NCBI GenBank assembly: GCA_011089965.1
Contig: JAANAU010000003.1
Coordinates: 62,001 to 126,000, forward strand
Direction of reading: 5' to 3'
Origin: Magnetococcales bacterium
Lineage (GTDB): Bacteria > Pseudomonadota > Magnetococcia > Magnetococcales > Magnetaquicoccaceae
DNA length: 64,000 nucleotides
Shown here piece after piece: positions 18,003 to 27,001 of the stretch (its first letter is position 1; every line of letters starts with the position of its first letter). Below the pieces are notes generated by a model that saw nothing but the letters and a program-made list of their open reading frames with translations, had not been told where the DNA came from and did not search any database. A program made the position numbers and the translations under genes.

Positions 18003-19547
18003 ATGCGTATCGAAACGATTCGTCTGCGGATGACGACCGGCAGCGGGAACGAGATGGTGTGTGATCATCCGGCGGTTCGTGCAGCCCTGGTCGGCAAGTC
18101 GCGGCGCGAGGAGAAGCAGGAGTTTTGTTTCGATTCGTTGGATCTCGGACTGTGGCGTCAGGGTGTGCAACTGGTGGTGGAGCGTCAGGGAGTCCGGTGG
18201 TTGGGCCAGCTGATCGGTCTGGTCGGGCGTTCCGAAGTGCGGCAGGAGTGGGATTGCGGCACCGGAGAGCAACCGGACTGGAGTGAACTGAAACGCCTGT
18301 TGGCAGCCTGTTCCATCGAAGAGATCAAATCGAAGGCGTTGCGTCCCTGTCTGTTGGTTCATCGGAAGGAGGAGTGGTGGCGTCTGGAGTATCCGGATGG
18401 CTCCCGCCTCTGGCTGTGTGAAGCGCGCGGTCAATTGGAGTGGCTGGGTGAGGAGGGGGTGACCGAGCCGTTCCACGAGTTGGTTGTACAACATGTGGCA
18501 GGATCCCGGCTGCGTTTTCTGCAAACGGTGTTGGCGTTGGGGCGGCAGGGAGGGGCTTGTCTGGAGCCGTTGTCCCCGGCGGCGCGCGGGTTGGCACGGC
18601 TGGATCCCGGGCCTGTAACGGCCATGGCGTTGGAGCGTGTGGTTTGGGAGGACGGAGAACGGGCGATTGGCGGGTTGGCCAAGGCGGGCGCGGGTCGGAT
18701 TGCCGGGATGCTGGATCAACTGGCGGCGTTGCTGTATGGACCGGAACAGGCCTGTCTGGAGGCGGTGTGCAATCTGGAGCGGGCGGTATCCGGTTTGCGG
18801 CGTCTGATCGGCTGGTTTGCCGAGTGGATGCCGGAGCGGATGCATCGTGACATGGACAATGAGTTGATCTGGCTGGCCGGAGAGATCCGGCCAGCCTGTG
18901 TCGGGGTGGATTTGCGTCAAGTCACTCTGCCTGGCATGCGGCGGCATTTTCCGGAGGTTGTCCATCTGGCCGAGGCCGAGGAGCGTGCCCGTCAGGAGGG
19001 TGGAGCCAGCGTGCAGCGTGCCCGCGAGGCCGTGGACTCCTTTCGGTTTGCCCGTCTCTGGATCGGTTTGGCCACCTGGTTGAGCAGTGAAGAGGGGGTC
19101 AAGGCTGCTCTGCGGGACAGCGAGGCCGGGGTGCGGGTGCGGCAGCAGGCCACGGTGGATGAACAGGCCCAGACCTTGTTGCGTCCATTGATCAAACCCC
19201 TGAAGAGCGCATGGGCCGGATGGGGTCGCAATGTCCCTGTGACGCTGGAAGAGTTGCGTGAACTGCTTGTGTGGGCCGAAGCGTTGGAAGATGCATTGGG
19301 GTTGTGTGGTGGCTGTTGTGAGGAGCGGAGAGCCTCTGGCTGGCACGAGGGGGTGACGGTTGTGGCAGGTGCGGCACGCGCTGTGGTGGCCTTGGAGGAG
19401 GAGCGGCAGTTGTGGCAGCGTTTGGCAGCGGATTGGTCTGGTCAACCGGTGGCGGCTCTGTTTCGGGGTTGGCAGGGGGCGCGACTGGAGGGTGCCTGGC
19501 AGGATTGGGAGCGTGCCTGGGCCTCTTTTTCGTGCCATTTGGCCTGA
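18003..19547 (+). CDS. CYTH-CHAD domain protein (degenerate)
   Basis: A 514-residue soluble protein. The N-terminal 165 residues resemble a CYTH (triphosphate tunnel) domain: the stretch FDSLDLGLWRQGVQLVVERQ matches the family pattern FDTxDLxLxxxGxxLRVRxx. The opening MRIETIRLRM lacks the intact ExExK catalytic motif. Residues about 215-505 form a CHAD domain of paired helices (AVCNLERAVSGLRRLIGWFA, then ELIWLAGEIRPA); the usual RDxDV element is altered to ACVGVDLRQ. CHAD domains bind polyphosphate and can target proteins to polyphosphate granules; loss of the CYTH motif suggests binding rather than hydrolysis. The ATG at 18003 has GGGAGGTGGG before it. It lies 22 bases after the ZorA-like gene and 18 before the ZorB-like gene, so all three are surely co-expressed. 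Confidence 0.75.
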   Translation: MRIETIRLRMTTGSGNEMVCDHPAVRAALVGKSRREEKQEFCFDSLDLGLWRQGVQLVVERQGVRWLGQLIGLVGRSEVRQEWDCGTGEQPDWSELKRLLAACSIEEIKSKALRPCLLVHRKEEWWRLEYPDGSRLWLCEARGQLEWLGEEGVTEPFHELVVQHVAGSRLRFLQTVLALGRQGGACLEPLSPAARGLARLDPGPVTAMALERVVWEDGERAIGGLAKAGAGRIAGMLDQLAALLYGPEQACLEAVCNLERAVSGLRRLIGWFAEWMPERMHRDMDNELIWLAGEIRPACVGVDLRQVTLPGMRRHFPEVVHLAEAEERARQEGGASVQRAREAVDSFRFARLWIGLATWLSSEEGVKAALRDSEAGVRVRQQATVDEQAQTLLRPLIKPLKSAWAGWGRNVPVTLEELRELLVWAEALEDALGLCGGCCEERRASGWHEGVTVVAGAARAVVALEEERQLWQRLAADWSGQPVAALFRGWQGARLEGAWQDWERAWASFSCHLA

Positions 19548-19565
19548 TACCTCAGGACTGGATAT

Positions 19566-20366
19566 ATGATGATCAATGGGTGGCGTCAACAGCGTTCCGT
19601 AACCGATGAAGGGCCGGGAAATCCTTTCTGGATCAGTTATGCGGATCTGATGACAGCTTTGGTCATGTTGTTTCTGGTGGTGATGAGCATCTCCATGGTG
19701 GCGATTGCCTCGCGTCCCATGGTCGAGAAGCGCCAGCGGGCTGGAGACATCCGCATGATCCTGACCCAGTTGGATCTGAAGGCCGAAGAGGCCGGTTTGG
19801 ATCTGCGGGTCAATCACGAAGATCACTCCATCAGTTTTGGAGACAAGGCCCGTTTTGCCTTCAACAGCTTTCAGTTGACCCCCGAGGCGGTGGAGATTCT
19901 GCGCGCCTTTGTGCCGATCCTGTTGGAGGTGCGGGCCGGGGTAGAGGGGGAGCGGTGGATGGAGCGGGTCCACATTGAAGGGTATACCGATGCAGCAGGA
20001 AGTTATTTGTATAATGTGGATTTGAGTCTCAAGCGCGCCCAGTCGGTGTTGTGTGCATTGTTGTCCGTGGACCAACCTCCGGAAAAATTGCGTCGTTTGC
20101 AGCAGTTGCTGATCATTGACGGGGCCTCGGTCACGGCCATCAAGGCCAGTCCGGAGGAGAGTCGGCGTGTGGAGATCCGGTTGGAGTTTCGCCGTGTCGG
20201 TGATGAATCGACCAGGATCAAATCACCACCCGATCTGCCGATGGGGCGTTGTGCCATTCCCATGGAAGAAGGAAAAAAAGTACCTGCCAAATCCACGGGC
20301 AGCGATTCCACCCATGCACCGGCCTGGTTGGAACCCTTCCGTGAACAGCTTTTGGAGCAACCTTGA
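19566..20366 (+). CDS. ZorB/MotB-like peptidoglycan-anchoring OmpA-domain protein
   Basis: A 266-residue stator partner. One membrane helix follows a short cytoplasmic N-terminus: NPFWISYADLMTALVMLFLV, with the ion-carrying aspartate at D27, as in MotB and ZorB. A periplasmic linker (45-90) leads to an OmpA/MotB-like domain: FNSFQLTPEAVEILR, HIEGYTDAAGSYLYNVDLSL with KRAQSVLCAL, and ESRRVEIRLEF. The C-terminal 45 residues are Pro/Lys-rich. With the ZorA-like protein it should form an A5B2-type stator anchored to the cell wall. No flagellar genes and no ZorC, ZorD or ZorE are nearby. The ATG at 19566 lies 18 bases after the CYTH-CHAD stop. Confidence 0.88.
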   Translation: MMINGWRQQRSVTDEGPGNPFWISYADLMTALVMLFLVVMSISMVAIASRPMVEKRQRAGDIRMILTQLDLKAEEAGLDLRVNHEDHSISFGDKARFAFNSFQLTPEAVEILRAFVPILLEVRAGVEGERWMERVHIEGYTDAAGSYLYNVDLSLKRAQSVLCALLSVDQPPEKLRRLQQLLIIDGASVTAIKASPEESRRVEIRLEFRRVGDESTRIKSPPDLPMGRCAIPMEEGKKVPAKSTGSDSTHAPAWLEPFREQLLEQP

Positions 20367-20434
20367 TGTTGCGGAATTGAATATCCGGTTTTATTTGACT
20401 GGCAGAGACCTCTCTAACAATTCGGATAGACACC

Positions 20435-22993
20435 ATGAACATCTTCAAGAATTCATTATGGCTGTCATGCGGTTTGTTTCTGATGACTGTCGGGAATCAG
20501 CTTCAGGCCGCTGCGCCAACGGTTATGAATCCAATCCAGGATCAGACCTGGACCGGGAGTGGAGTGAAGAGCTTTCAGGTGCCGGCGAATACCTTCCGGG
20601 ATGTGGATCAGGATCTGCTGACCTATACGGCTTCGATGGCCGATGGCACGGCATGGCCCTCCTGGTTGCGTTTTGTTGCGGCCACTCGGACCTTTTCCGG
20701 TAATCCACCGGTCGGGGTGATCCGGTTGCCATTGCGGGTCACGGCCAGTGATGGTCGCGGGGGGAGGGTGAGCAGCCGTTTCAATCTGAATCTGGTGAAT
20801 GTCAATGATCGGCCTGTGGTGCGTCAGCAGTTGACCAGTCAGGTGTGGAGTGGTTCTGGAATCAAATCGTTTCAGATCCCAACAGAGCTGTTTCGAGATG
20901 GGGATGGTGATCGTTTGACCCATTCGGTCCGCATGGCAGATGGAAGCACATGGCCCTCCTGGTTGCGTTTTTCCGCAGCGACCCGAATGCTGTCGGGTAA
21001 TCCTCCATCCGGCACCCGTACCTTGGCGCTCAAGGTTCAGGTCAGCGATGGTCATGGAGCCACGGCCTCGACCGTGTTTGATCTGGTGACACGCGCGGGC
21101 AATGATCTCCCGGTGGTGACAACCCCACTGGCCAGTCAGACATGGAATGGCAGCGGCGTGCAGAGTTTTCAGATTCCGGTTGCGACTTTTTCGGATGCCG
21201 ATGGTGACCGTTTGAGCTACACCGTGAAACAGGCCAATGGCTCTGCCCTGCCGACCTGGTTGAGTTATGCAAGCAGCACCCGAACCCTGTCCGGCAATCC
21301 ATCAGCCGGTCTGACGGCTCTCAACCTGTTGGTGACGGCCACGGATGGCAAAGGTGGGACGGCCACCACCCCTTTGACTTTGAACTTTGGTTCTGCAACC
21401 AATGATGCACCCGTGGCAGTGAATGACTCTTTGACTGTGAGCGGATCCAATCCGGTTGCCGACACACTGACCGCTACTGATGCAGACCGGGATGTCTTGA
21501 CCTACCTGATTGTTGGCCAACCGGCTTCTGGTCGCGTCACTCTGACCAATTCTGCTGCCGGAACCTATACCTACACGGCCAATGCCGGGGCTGTCGGTAC
21601 AGACCGTTTCACGTTCAAGGTCAATGATGGCCGTCAGGATTCCAATGTGGCGACTGTTACGGTCACTGTCAGCAACGCGAATTCGATCCCGGTGGCCAAC
21701 AATGGCACGCTCACCATTCGTCAGGGTGCGGTTGCACGTGGAACTCTGTCGGCCAGCGATGCCGATGGCAACGGGTTGATCTACTCTATTGTTGCCAATG
21801 GCACCAAAGGAAGAGCAGAACTGACGGATCCGGCAACCGGGGCTTATACCTATACACCCAATGCCACCAGCATCGGAAACGATACGTTCACTTTCAAGGT
21901 CAATGATGGTGTAACCGATTCCACGACAGCCACCATGACTGTCACGATCACCTCTCCGACCTCTTTGCCCGCCACAGGGGTGAGGGTTTCTTTGAACAGC
22001 GGGGATGACGGGGCGCTGCGGAAGGGAGAAGTCTGGCCCGTACCGCGTTTCACCGATCACGGCAATGGTGCAGTGACCGATCACCTGACTGGTTTGGTGT
22101 GGCTCAAACAGGCCGATTGTCTTGGCACTGCCGCCAGTTTGACGGCTGCCGTCAATCTGGTGGGTGCCCTGGAGGGCAATGGCGGGCAGTGTGGACTCCA
22201 GGATCGCTCTCAGCGTGGAGCCTGGCGCGTACCCAATCGTGTGGAGTTGGAAAGTCTGGTGGACTACTCCCGTATCGGCCCTGCTCTTCCAGAGAATCAC
22301 CCTTTCCTGGGGTTCCCTTTGAACACCACACGGATTTTCTGGTCGAATACGGCTCAGTTCAATGGAAGTTCGATTTGTTGGGCCGTGGATTTCAGGCTCG
22401 GGAGTCAGGATCGTTCCGCCAACTCCTCCAGTCTGGTTTGGGCGGTACGTGATGGCACGGCAACCGGTCGGGTGGCGTTGCGACAAACCGGTCAGACCCG
22501 CTCTGTTGTGACCGGGGATGATGGGAATCTGCGCAAGGGAGTGGCCTGGACCAGCGACAGCCGATTCGTGGATCGCCAGGATGGCACCATCATGGATCAA
22601 TTGACCGGGTTGGTATGGTTGAAGAACATGTTCCGCTGTCCGGATAATACCGAGTTGTCGGGATCCGTGACCCGGGTATTGGAGCGGGCCGCAGGGTTGC
22701 AGCAGGGCGTGTGCGGTTTGACCGATGGCTCCCGTGCCGGGGATTGGCGCGTGGCCAATATCCGGGAGGCGGCCAGCTTGCAGGATATCGATCAGACTGA
22801 TGGTGGTTCAGCCTGGGCATCACCGTTGTTCAATGGTTCATGGATCGGTTGGACCAGTACGCCGGTGGCCAATGATCCTCTGCGGTACTGGACTGCGGTT
22901 TTCACGGCCGCATATGTCGAGAATCAGGAGATCTCCCGGAATGGATCCCCGGTGGTTTACATGGGGTTTTATGTGCGTGACGAGCGTCCGTGA
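20435..22993 (+). CDS. Secreted protein with cadherin-like/Ig repeats and two Lcl (DUF1566) domains
   Basis: An 852-residue secreted protein. The signal peptide is MNIFKNSLWLSCGLFLMTVG ... QAAAP. Three CADG/He_PIG repeats of about 98 residues follow (TWTGSGVKSFQVPANTFRDV, VWSGSGIKSFQIPTELFRDG, TWNGSGVQSFQIPVATFSDA). Then come two cadherin-like Big units (TLTATDADRDVLTYLIVG ... FTFKVNDGRQDSN, and TLSASDADGNGLIYSIV ... FTFKVNDGVTDST). Residues 510-850 hold two Lcl_C/DUF1566 lectin-like domains, each with TGLVWLK and an AWRVPNR or DWRVANI motif. It is probably a cell-surface adhesin or cargo. The TpsA gene begins eight bases later, so it is likely part of the same transcript. Confidence 0.88.
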   Translation: MNIFKNSLWLSCGLFLMTVGNQLQAAAPTVMNPIQDQTWTGSGVKSFQVPANTFRDVDQDLLTYTASMADGTAWPSWLRFVAATRTFSGNPPVGVIRLPLRVTASDGRGGRVSSRFNLNLVNVNDRPVVRQQLTSQVWSGSGIKSFQIPTELFRDGDGDRLTHSVRMADGSTWPSWLRFSAATRMLSGNPPSGTRTLALKVQVSDGHGATASTVFDLVTRAGNDLPVVTTPLASQTWNGSGVQSFQIPVATFSDADGDRLSYTVKQANGSALPTWLSYASSTRTLSGNPSAGLTALNLLVTATDGKGGTATTPLTLNFGSATNDAPVAVNDSLTVSGSNPVADTLTATDADRDVLTYLIVGQPASGRVTLTNSAAGTYTYTANAGAVGTDRFTFKVNDGRQDSNVATVTVTVSNANSIPVANNGTLTIRQGAVARGTLSASDADGNGLIYSIVANGTKGRAELTDPATGAYTYTPNATSIGNDTFTFKVNDGVTDSTTATMTVTITSPTSLPATGVRVSLNSGDDGALRKGEVWPVPRFTDHGNGAVTDHLTGLVWLKQADCLGTAASLTAAVNLVGALEGNGGQCGLQDRSQRGAWRVPNRVELESLVDYSRIGPALPENHPFLGFPLNTTRIFWSNTAQFNGSSICWAVDFRLGSQDRSANSSSLVWAVRDGTATGRVALRQTGQTRSVVTGDDGNLRKGVAWTSDSRFVDRQDGTIMDQLTGLVWLKNMFRCPDNTELSGSVTRVLERAAGLQQGVCGLTDGSRAGDWRVANIREAASLQDIDQTDGGSAWASPLFNGSWIGWTSTPVANDPLRYWTAVFTAAYVENQEISRNGSPVVYMGFYVRDERP

Positions 22994-23000
22994 TTGTGGC

Positions 23001-25358
23001 ATGCGGGTCGGGATTGCGTTGTTGGCTGTCGGGTGCATGGGGCAGCCAATTCCGGTAACGGCAGCCTCCCGGATTGCCTTTGATGGTTCGCTGGGGAGTG
23101 GTGGCGCTGTGACCGGAGTGCAGGGGGTGTATGCCATTGACCAGGCACGCGGCACCACCCGTGGCAACAATCTGTTTCACAGCTTTTCCCGATTTTCGGT
23201 CGGGACCGGGGACACTGCCCGTTTCACCGGTTCCGGGGTGAGCAACATCATTACCAGGGTCACGGGCGGTGAGATGACAACCATCGATGGACGACTGGAG
23301 TCGGCCATTCCTGGCGCCAACCTTTATCTGCTCAATCCGCACGGAGTGATGTTTGGCCGGAATGCCTCTTTGAATCTCTCCGGCTCCCTGCATGTTGCCA
23401 CAGCCGATTACCTGGCCTTTCCGGATGGCACCCGTTTTCCAACCGATTCTGCCCGTTCTGTAGGTTTGGCCTCCGTGGATCCAGTGGCTTTTGGATTTCT
23501 GGGGGGCAGGGCTGAGGGTGTGACCGTGCGTGGAGCTTTTTTGGAACTGCCTGCTGGTCAGGGAATGACTTTGATCGGTGGACCGGTCTCCCTGGAGAAT
23601 GCCACACTGTTCGTGGAAAGCGGTCGAGCCAACCTGGTGGCAACCAATGGCCCGGGCGAAGTGACCTTGAGGGCTGAATCGGTCGCCTTGCAGGGCTTTC
23701 CTGCGCTGGCCGATGTGACTTTGCAGCGCAATGAGCCGTTTCGTTCATTCTGGTCTGGTTTTGGTGAGACCTGGTTTTATGGGGATATTGGCACATCCGG
23801 GACCGGGCCTGGTCAACCAGGTGGCCAGGTCTTTCTGACCGGAGATCGTGTTGCCCTGACCGGATCAACGATTGGCAACAACAACGGTGCAGACACCTCG
23901 GGAGGTTCGGTGCGGATTGAGGCCAGCCGTGAAATGGTGCTGGATGGCTCTGGTCCCAATCCTGGCATCAACGGGGCGGTGCAAAATGGAACGTATGCTG
24001 CCGGGGATGCCGGTTCAATCCAGATTTCTGCTCCGCGTGTTGTCCTGAAACATGGTGGATCGCTCTCCGGACATACCAAGGGCAGAGGGATGGGCAGTGA
24101 GATCACGGTGACCACTCAGGAGTTGATTCTGGAAGAGCAGGCCGGGATCTATGCCAATGCCTTTGCATCTGGGCCAGGAGGGCGCATTGCCATTCATGCA
24201 GAGCGGATCTCCATGTCCGGAGGCTCCCAGATCAACTCCTTTGCCCGAGGGTTTGGGTCGGGAGGAGAGGTTGTCATACAGGCGCACGAACGGCTGTTGA
24301 TCGATGGTCAGAGTGCAGAAGGGGCGATCAGTGGCATGCATGTCACCACACGTGGGTTTGGACAGGGAGGAACTCTGACCCTGGAGACACCCTGGCTGAG
24401 ATTGTTGCATGGTGGGGGATTGGTTGCCACCACTTCTGGCGCAGGCCATGCGGGTTCATTGAGTGTGCTGGCCGCACGTCTGGAGATGGATGGGGGGATG
24501 ATCCAGGCAGAGACCAGGAGTTATGGGGATGCCGGACAGATCATGATGGATGCCGGGCAGATGGAGATGTCCAACCAGTCACGCATCTCAACCACAGCCC
24601 AAAGCAGCGGACAAGGGGGCGATGTGGTGATGCACATCTCGGAGTTGGTCATGCGTGGTGCCAGTCGGATCGAAAGCTCCACCCAGGAGCAGGGAAGCGG
24701 AGGCACCATTCAGATTCATGCGGTGCGCACACGGCTGGAGGATGAAAGTGCAATTGTTGCCAATAGCACCTTGCCCTATGCACTTGCCGGACGAGCCGGG
24801 TCTGTACAACTCCGTTCTTCTGACACCCTGATCATGAATCATGGTACGATCTCTTCCAGTGCCGAGAGTGGCGGAGGCGGGGATCTGGAAATTGCCGTGG
24901 GGCAGATGATCCATTTGAGCGATTCTGCCCTGACCACTTCGGTACGCGGTGGAGATGGCAATGGGGGCAACATTCGTGTTGACCCCAGGTTTCTGATTCT
25001 GGAGCGGACGCAGGTCACTGCCAATGCCTACGAAGGGGCGGGAGGCAATGTACATCTTCAGGCCGATACCCTGATTCAGGATCCTGCCACCAGGATCACG
25101 GCCTCATCGGCTTTGGGGATTCAGGGTACGGTGGTGATCGATACGCCCGAGATCAATGCCACAGAGGGGCTGGTGGCTGTCAATACCGGTTTTTTTGATG
25201 CATCTGCGTTGATGAATCAACAGTGTGCGGCACGCCGTTCCGGCAAGGTGAGCACTCTGGTGGTATCCACCCCTGGAGGATTGCCAGAGATGCCGGGTGA
25301 TGTGCGTCCGGCAGGGATTGGGCAGCTCTCTGCCCACTGTGCAACGGATCTTCCTTGA
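23001..25358 (+). CDS. Two-partner secretion exoprotein TpsA (filamentous haemagglutinin type)
   Basis: A 785-residue exoprotein. A short signal (MRVGIALLAVGCMGQPIPVT) is followed by the TPS secretion domain: SRIAFDGSLGSGG, GNNLFHSFSRFSVGTGDTAR, a segment with NIITRVTGGEMTTIDG, and YLLNPHGVMFGRNASLNLSG (NPNG-like motif as NPHG). The rest is a right-handed beta-helix of glycine-rich turns (GDAGSIQISAPR, GSGGEVVIQA and many similar). The end FDASALMNQQCAARRSG, followed by GGLPEMPGD, matches the conserved C-terminus of the cyanobacterial-type TpsA group. It is small for the class. The stop overlaps the tpsB start by one base, so the two are made together. Confidence 0.9.
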   Translation: MRVGIALLAVGCMGQPIPVTAASRIAFDGSLGSGGAVTGVQGVYAIDQARGTTRGNNLFHSFSRFSVGTGDTARFTGSGVSNIITRVTGGEMTTIDGRLESAIPGANLYLLNPHGVMFGRNASLNLSGSLHVATADYLAFPDGTRFPTDSARSVGLASVDPVAFGFLGGRAEGVTVRGAFLELPAGQGMTLIGGPVSLENATLFVESGRANLVATNGPGEVTLRAESVALQGFPALADVTLQRNEPFRSFWSGFGETWFYGDIGTSGTGPGQPGGQVFLTGDRVALTGSTIGNNNGADTSGGSVRIEASREMVLDGSGPNPGINGAVQNGTYAAGDAGSIQISAPRVVLKHGGSLSGHTKGRGMGSEITVTTQELILEEQAGIYANAFASGPGGRIAIHAERISMSGGSQINSFARGFGSGGEVVIQAHERLLIDGQSAEGAISGMHVTTRGFGQGGTLTLETPWLRLLHGGGLVATTSGAGHAGSLSVLAARLEMDGGMIQAETRSYGDAGQIMMDAGQMEMSNQSRISTTAQSSGQGGDVVMHISELVMRGASRIESSTQEQGSGGTIQIHAVRTRLEDESAIVANSTLPYALAGRAGSVQLRSSDTLIMNHGTISSSAESGGGGDLEIAVGQMIHLSDSALTTSVRGGDGNGGNIRVDPRFLILERTQVTANAYEGAGGNVHLQADTLIQDPATRITASSALGIQGTVVIDTPEINATEGLVAVNTGFFDASALMNQQCAARRSGKVSTLVVSTPGGLPEMPGDVRPAGIGQLSAHCATDLP

Positions 25359-27001
25359 TGACCCGATCCATGCAGGTTTTTGCCTTCGTGGTCTGTCTGC
25401 TGTCTGATCCGGTGGGCGTGGTGATGGCAGACTCTGCCATTCTGCCTCCCCTTGAGTTGCCTGATGCGGAAGATCGTGCGCTCTCTCGTCGTGAACGGTT
25501 GTGGTTGCAGGGGGTACGCCTGGAAGGCAACCGGATTCTGAGCGATGCCCAGGCCGCAGAGTTGCTCTCTCCGTATCTGTTTCGTGTGGTGACGACAGAT
25601 GAGTTGATCCTGCTCAAGGATCGCATTTCGCTTTGGTATCTGGAACGCGGATATGTGACCTCCGGAGCCTATTTGCCGGAGCAGGAGATCGGAACAGATG
25701 GCATCGTGCGGATTCGTGTGGTGGAGGGCCGACTGGGAGAGGTGGCAATCCATGGCCATGAGCATCTGCATGAGGCGTTCTATCGTCAGCGATTACAGAT
25801 GGATGCTGATGAGATCCTCCATCTGCCGGAATTGGAGAAACGGTTGCGACAATTGCGGCAGCATGAGTTGGTGGAGCGGATTCAGGCCGATGTGCGTCCA
25901 ACCTTGACTCAAGGTGTGGCTCGGGTTGATGTGCAGGTCGAAGAGCGTTCCCCCTATCGCATCCGGATGGGGGGTAACAATCAGGGTGCACCCGGAACCG
26001 GGGTCAATCGTTCCGTATTGGGTGTGGTCCATGAGAGCCTGTTGGGTTGGGGAGATCGCCTGGAAGGGGAGTGGATCCACTCTGCGGGTGTCAATGATGT
26101 CATGATCTCCTATCAGTGGCCGTTGCCGGGTTCGGAGAGTTCGCTGCATGCCCGGATCGGTCGTTCGACTGCTGCGGTGGTTCAGGAGCCATTGGCGCCT
26201 CTGGATATTGTCAGCCATACCAACAGCTATCAACTCGTCTTCAAACACAGGCTCGAACGGAATCCCCGGGATGAATTGGCCTGGTCCCTGGGTGTGCAAC
26301 ACAAGAAGAGCCGGACAGAATTGCTGGGTGTCCCGTTCGATTTTGTTCGGGGAACGGATCAGGGGGAATCCGTGGTCCACGAGATCGATCTGGGTGGGGA
26401 GTGGATCCGTCGCGATTTGGAACAAGTTTTGGCTCTGCTTGCCACATTGCGGTGGGGGGTTCCCTGGGGTGGTGCCAGCCACCGACCGGATGAGCCGGGA
26501 AGTGACTTCTGGGCCTGGATGGGACAGTTGCACTGGGCCAGACGCCTCCCCTGGCTGGAGAGTCAACTGCTGCTGCGGACGGCCATGCGGTTGACCAGCC
26601 ACTCCATGTTGCCGACTGAAAAGTTCATTCTGGGTGGAATGGAGACCATTCGCGGATATCGGGAAGGGTTGCTGGCCAGGGATTCCGGCCTGTTTGAGAG
26701 TCTGGAGTGGCAGGTGCCATTGCCGTTCACTTGGTCATTGCCGGGACTCACCGCTCAGGAGGGGGATGGCCAAGTCTCGTTGGCGCTTTTTGAGGATTGG
26801 GGACGGAATTGGGAAAAGGACGGCACTCCCCCGGGTGAGCCGGGTGTATTGGCCAGTGGCGGGATGGGTCTGTTGTGGGGCATCAACCGTCATTCGGAGA
26901 TGGCCTTGTATCTGGCTGCCCCCCTGCATCCAGTCGAGATTCTGGACAAAAGTTCCTCGGATCGCGGGATCCATTTCCGGCTGACCGTGGGTTGGCCATG
27001 A
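25358..27001 (+). CDS. Outer-membrane TpsB transporter (ShlB/FhaC/HecB family)
   Basis: A 547-residue outer-membrane pore that exports the preceding TpsA. After a signal (MTRSMQVFAFVVCLL ... VMADS) come POTRA domains (VRLEGNRILSDAQAAELLSP; ISLWYLERGYVTSGAYLPEQ; GIVRIRVVEGRLGEVAI) and a 16-strand barrel with the L6-loop region EKFILGGMETIRGYREGL, corresponding to the VRGY motif. The protein ends in VGWP rather than with a terminal aromatic. The ATG at 25358 shares its A with the tpsA stop (TGATG). Confidence 0.92.
   Translation: MTRSMQVFAFVVCLLSDPVGVVMADSAILPPLELPDAEDRALSRRERLWLQGVRLEGNRILSDAQAAELLSPYLFRVVTTDELILLKDRISLWYLERGYVTSGAYLPEQEIGTDGIVRIRVVEGRLGEVAIHGHEHLHEAFYRQRLQMDADEILHLPELEKRLRQLRQHELVERIQADVRPTLTQGVARVDVQVEERSPYRIRMGGNNQGAPGTGVNRSVLGVVHESLLGWGDRLEGEWIHSAGVNDVMISYQWPLPGSESSLHARIGRSTAAVVQEPLAPLDIVSHTNSYQLVFKHRLERNPRDELAWSLGVQHKKSRTELLGVPFDFVRGTDQGESVVHEIDLGGEWIRRDLEQVLALLATLRWGVPWGGASHRPDEPGSDFWAWMGQLHWARRLPWLESQLLLRTAMRLTSHSMLPTEKFILGGMETIRGYREGLLARDSGLFESLEWQVPLPFTWSLPGLTAQEGDGQVSLALFEDWGRNWEKDGTPPGEPGVLASGGMGLLWGINRHSEMALYLAAPLHPVEILDKSSSDRGIHFRLTVGWP

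Noticed and set aside
15857-20075. Very long open frames on the minus strand opposite the ZorA-like and CYTH-CHAD genes (672 and 700 codons)
   Set aside because: They are rich in His, Gln, Pro and Leu and show no domain, as expected for the complement of a GC-rich Gln/Glu/Leu coding strand; the plus-strand genes have clear motifs and ribosome sites.
14261-20366. Canonical Zorya phage-defence system
   Set aside because: Only ZorA- and ZorB-like genes are present. There is no ZorC, no ZorD helicase and no ZorE HNH nuclease on either side, and an actin and a CYTH-CHAD protein take their place.
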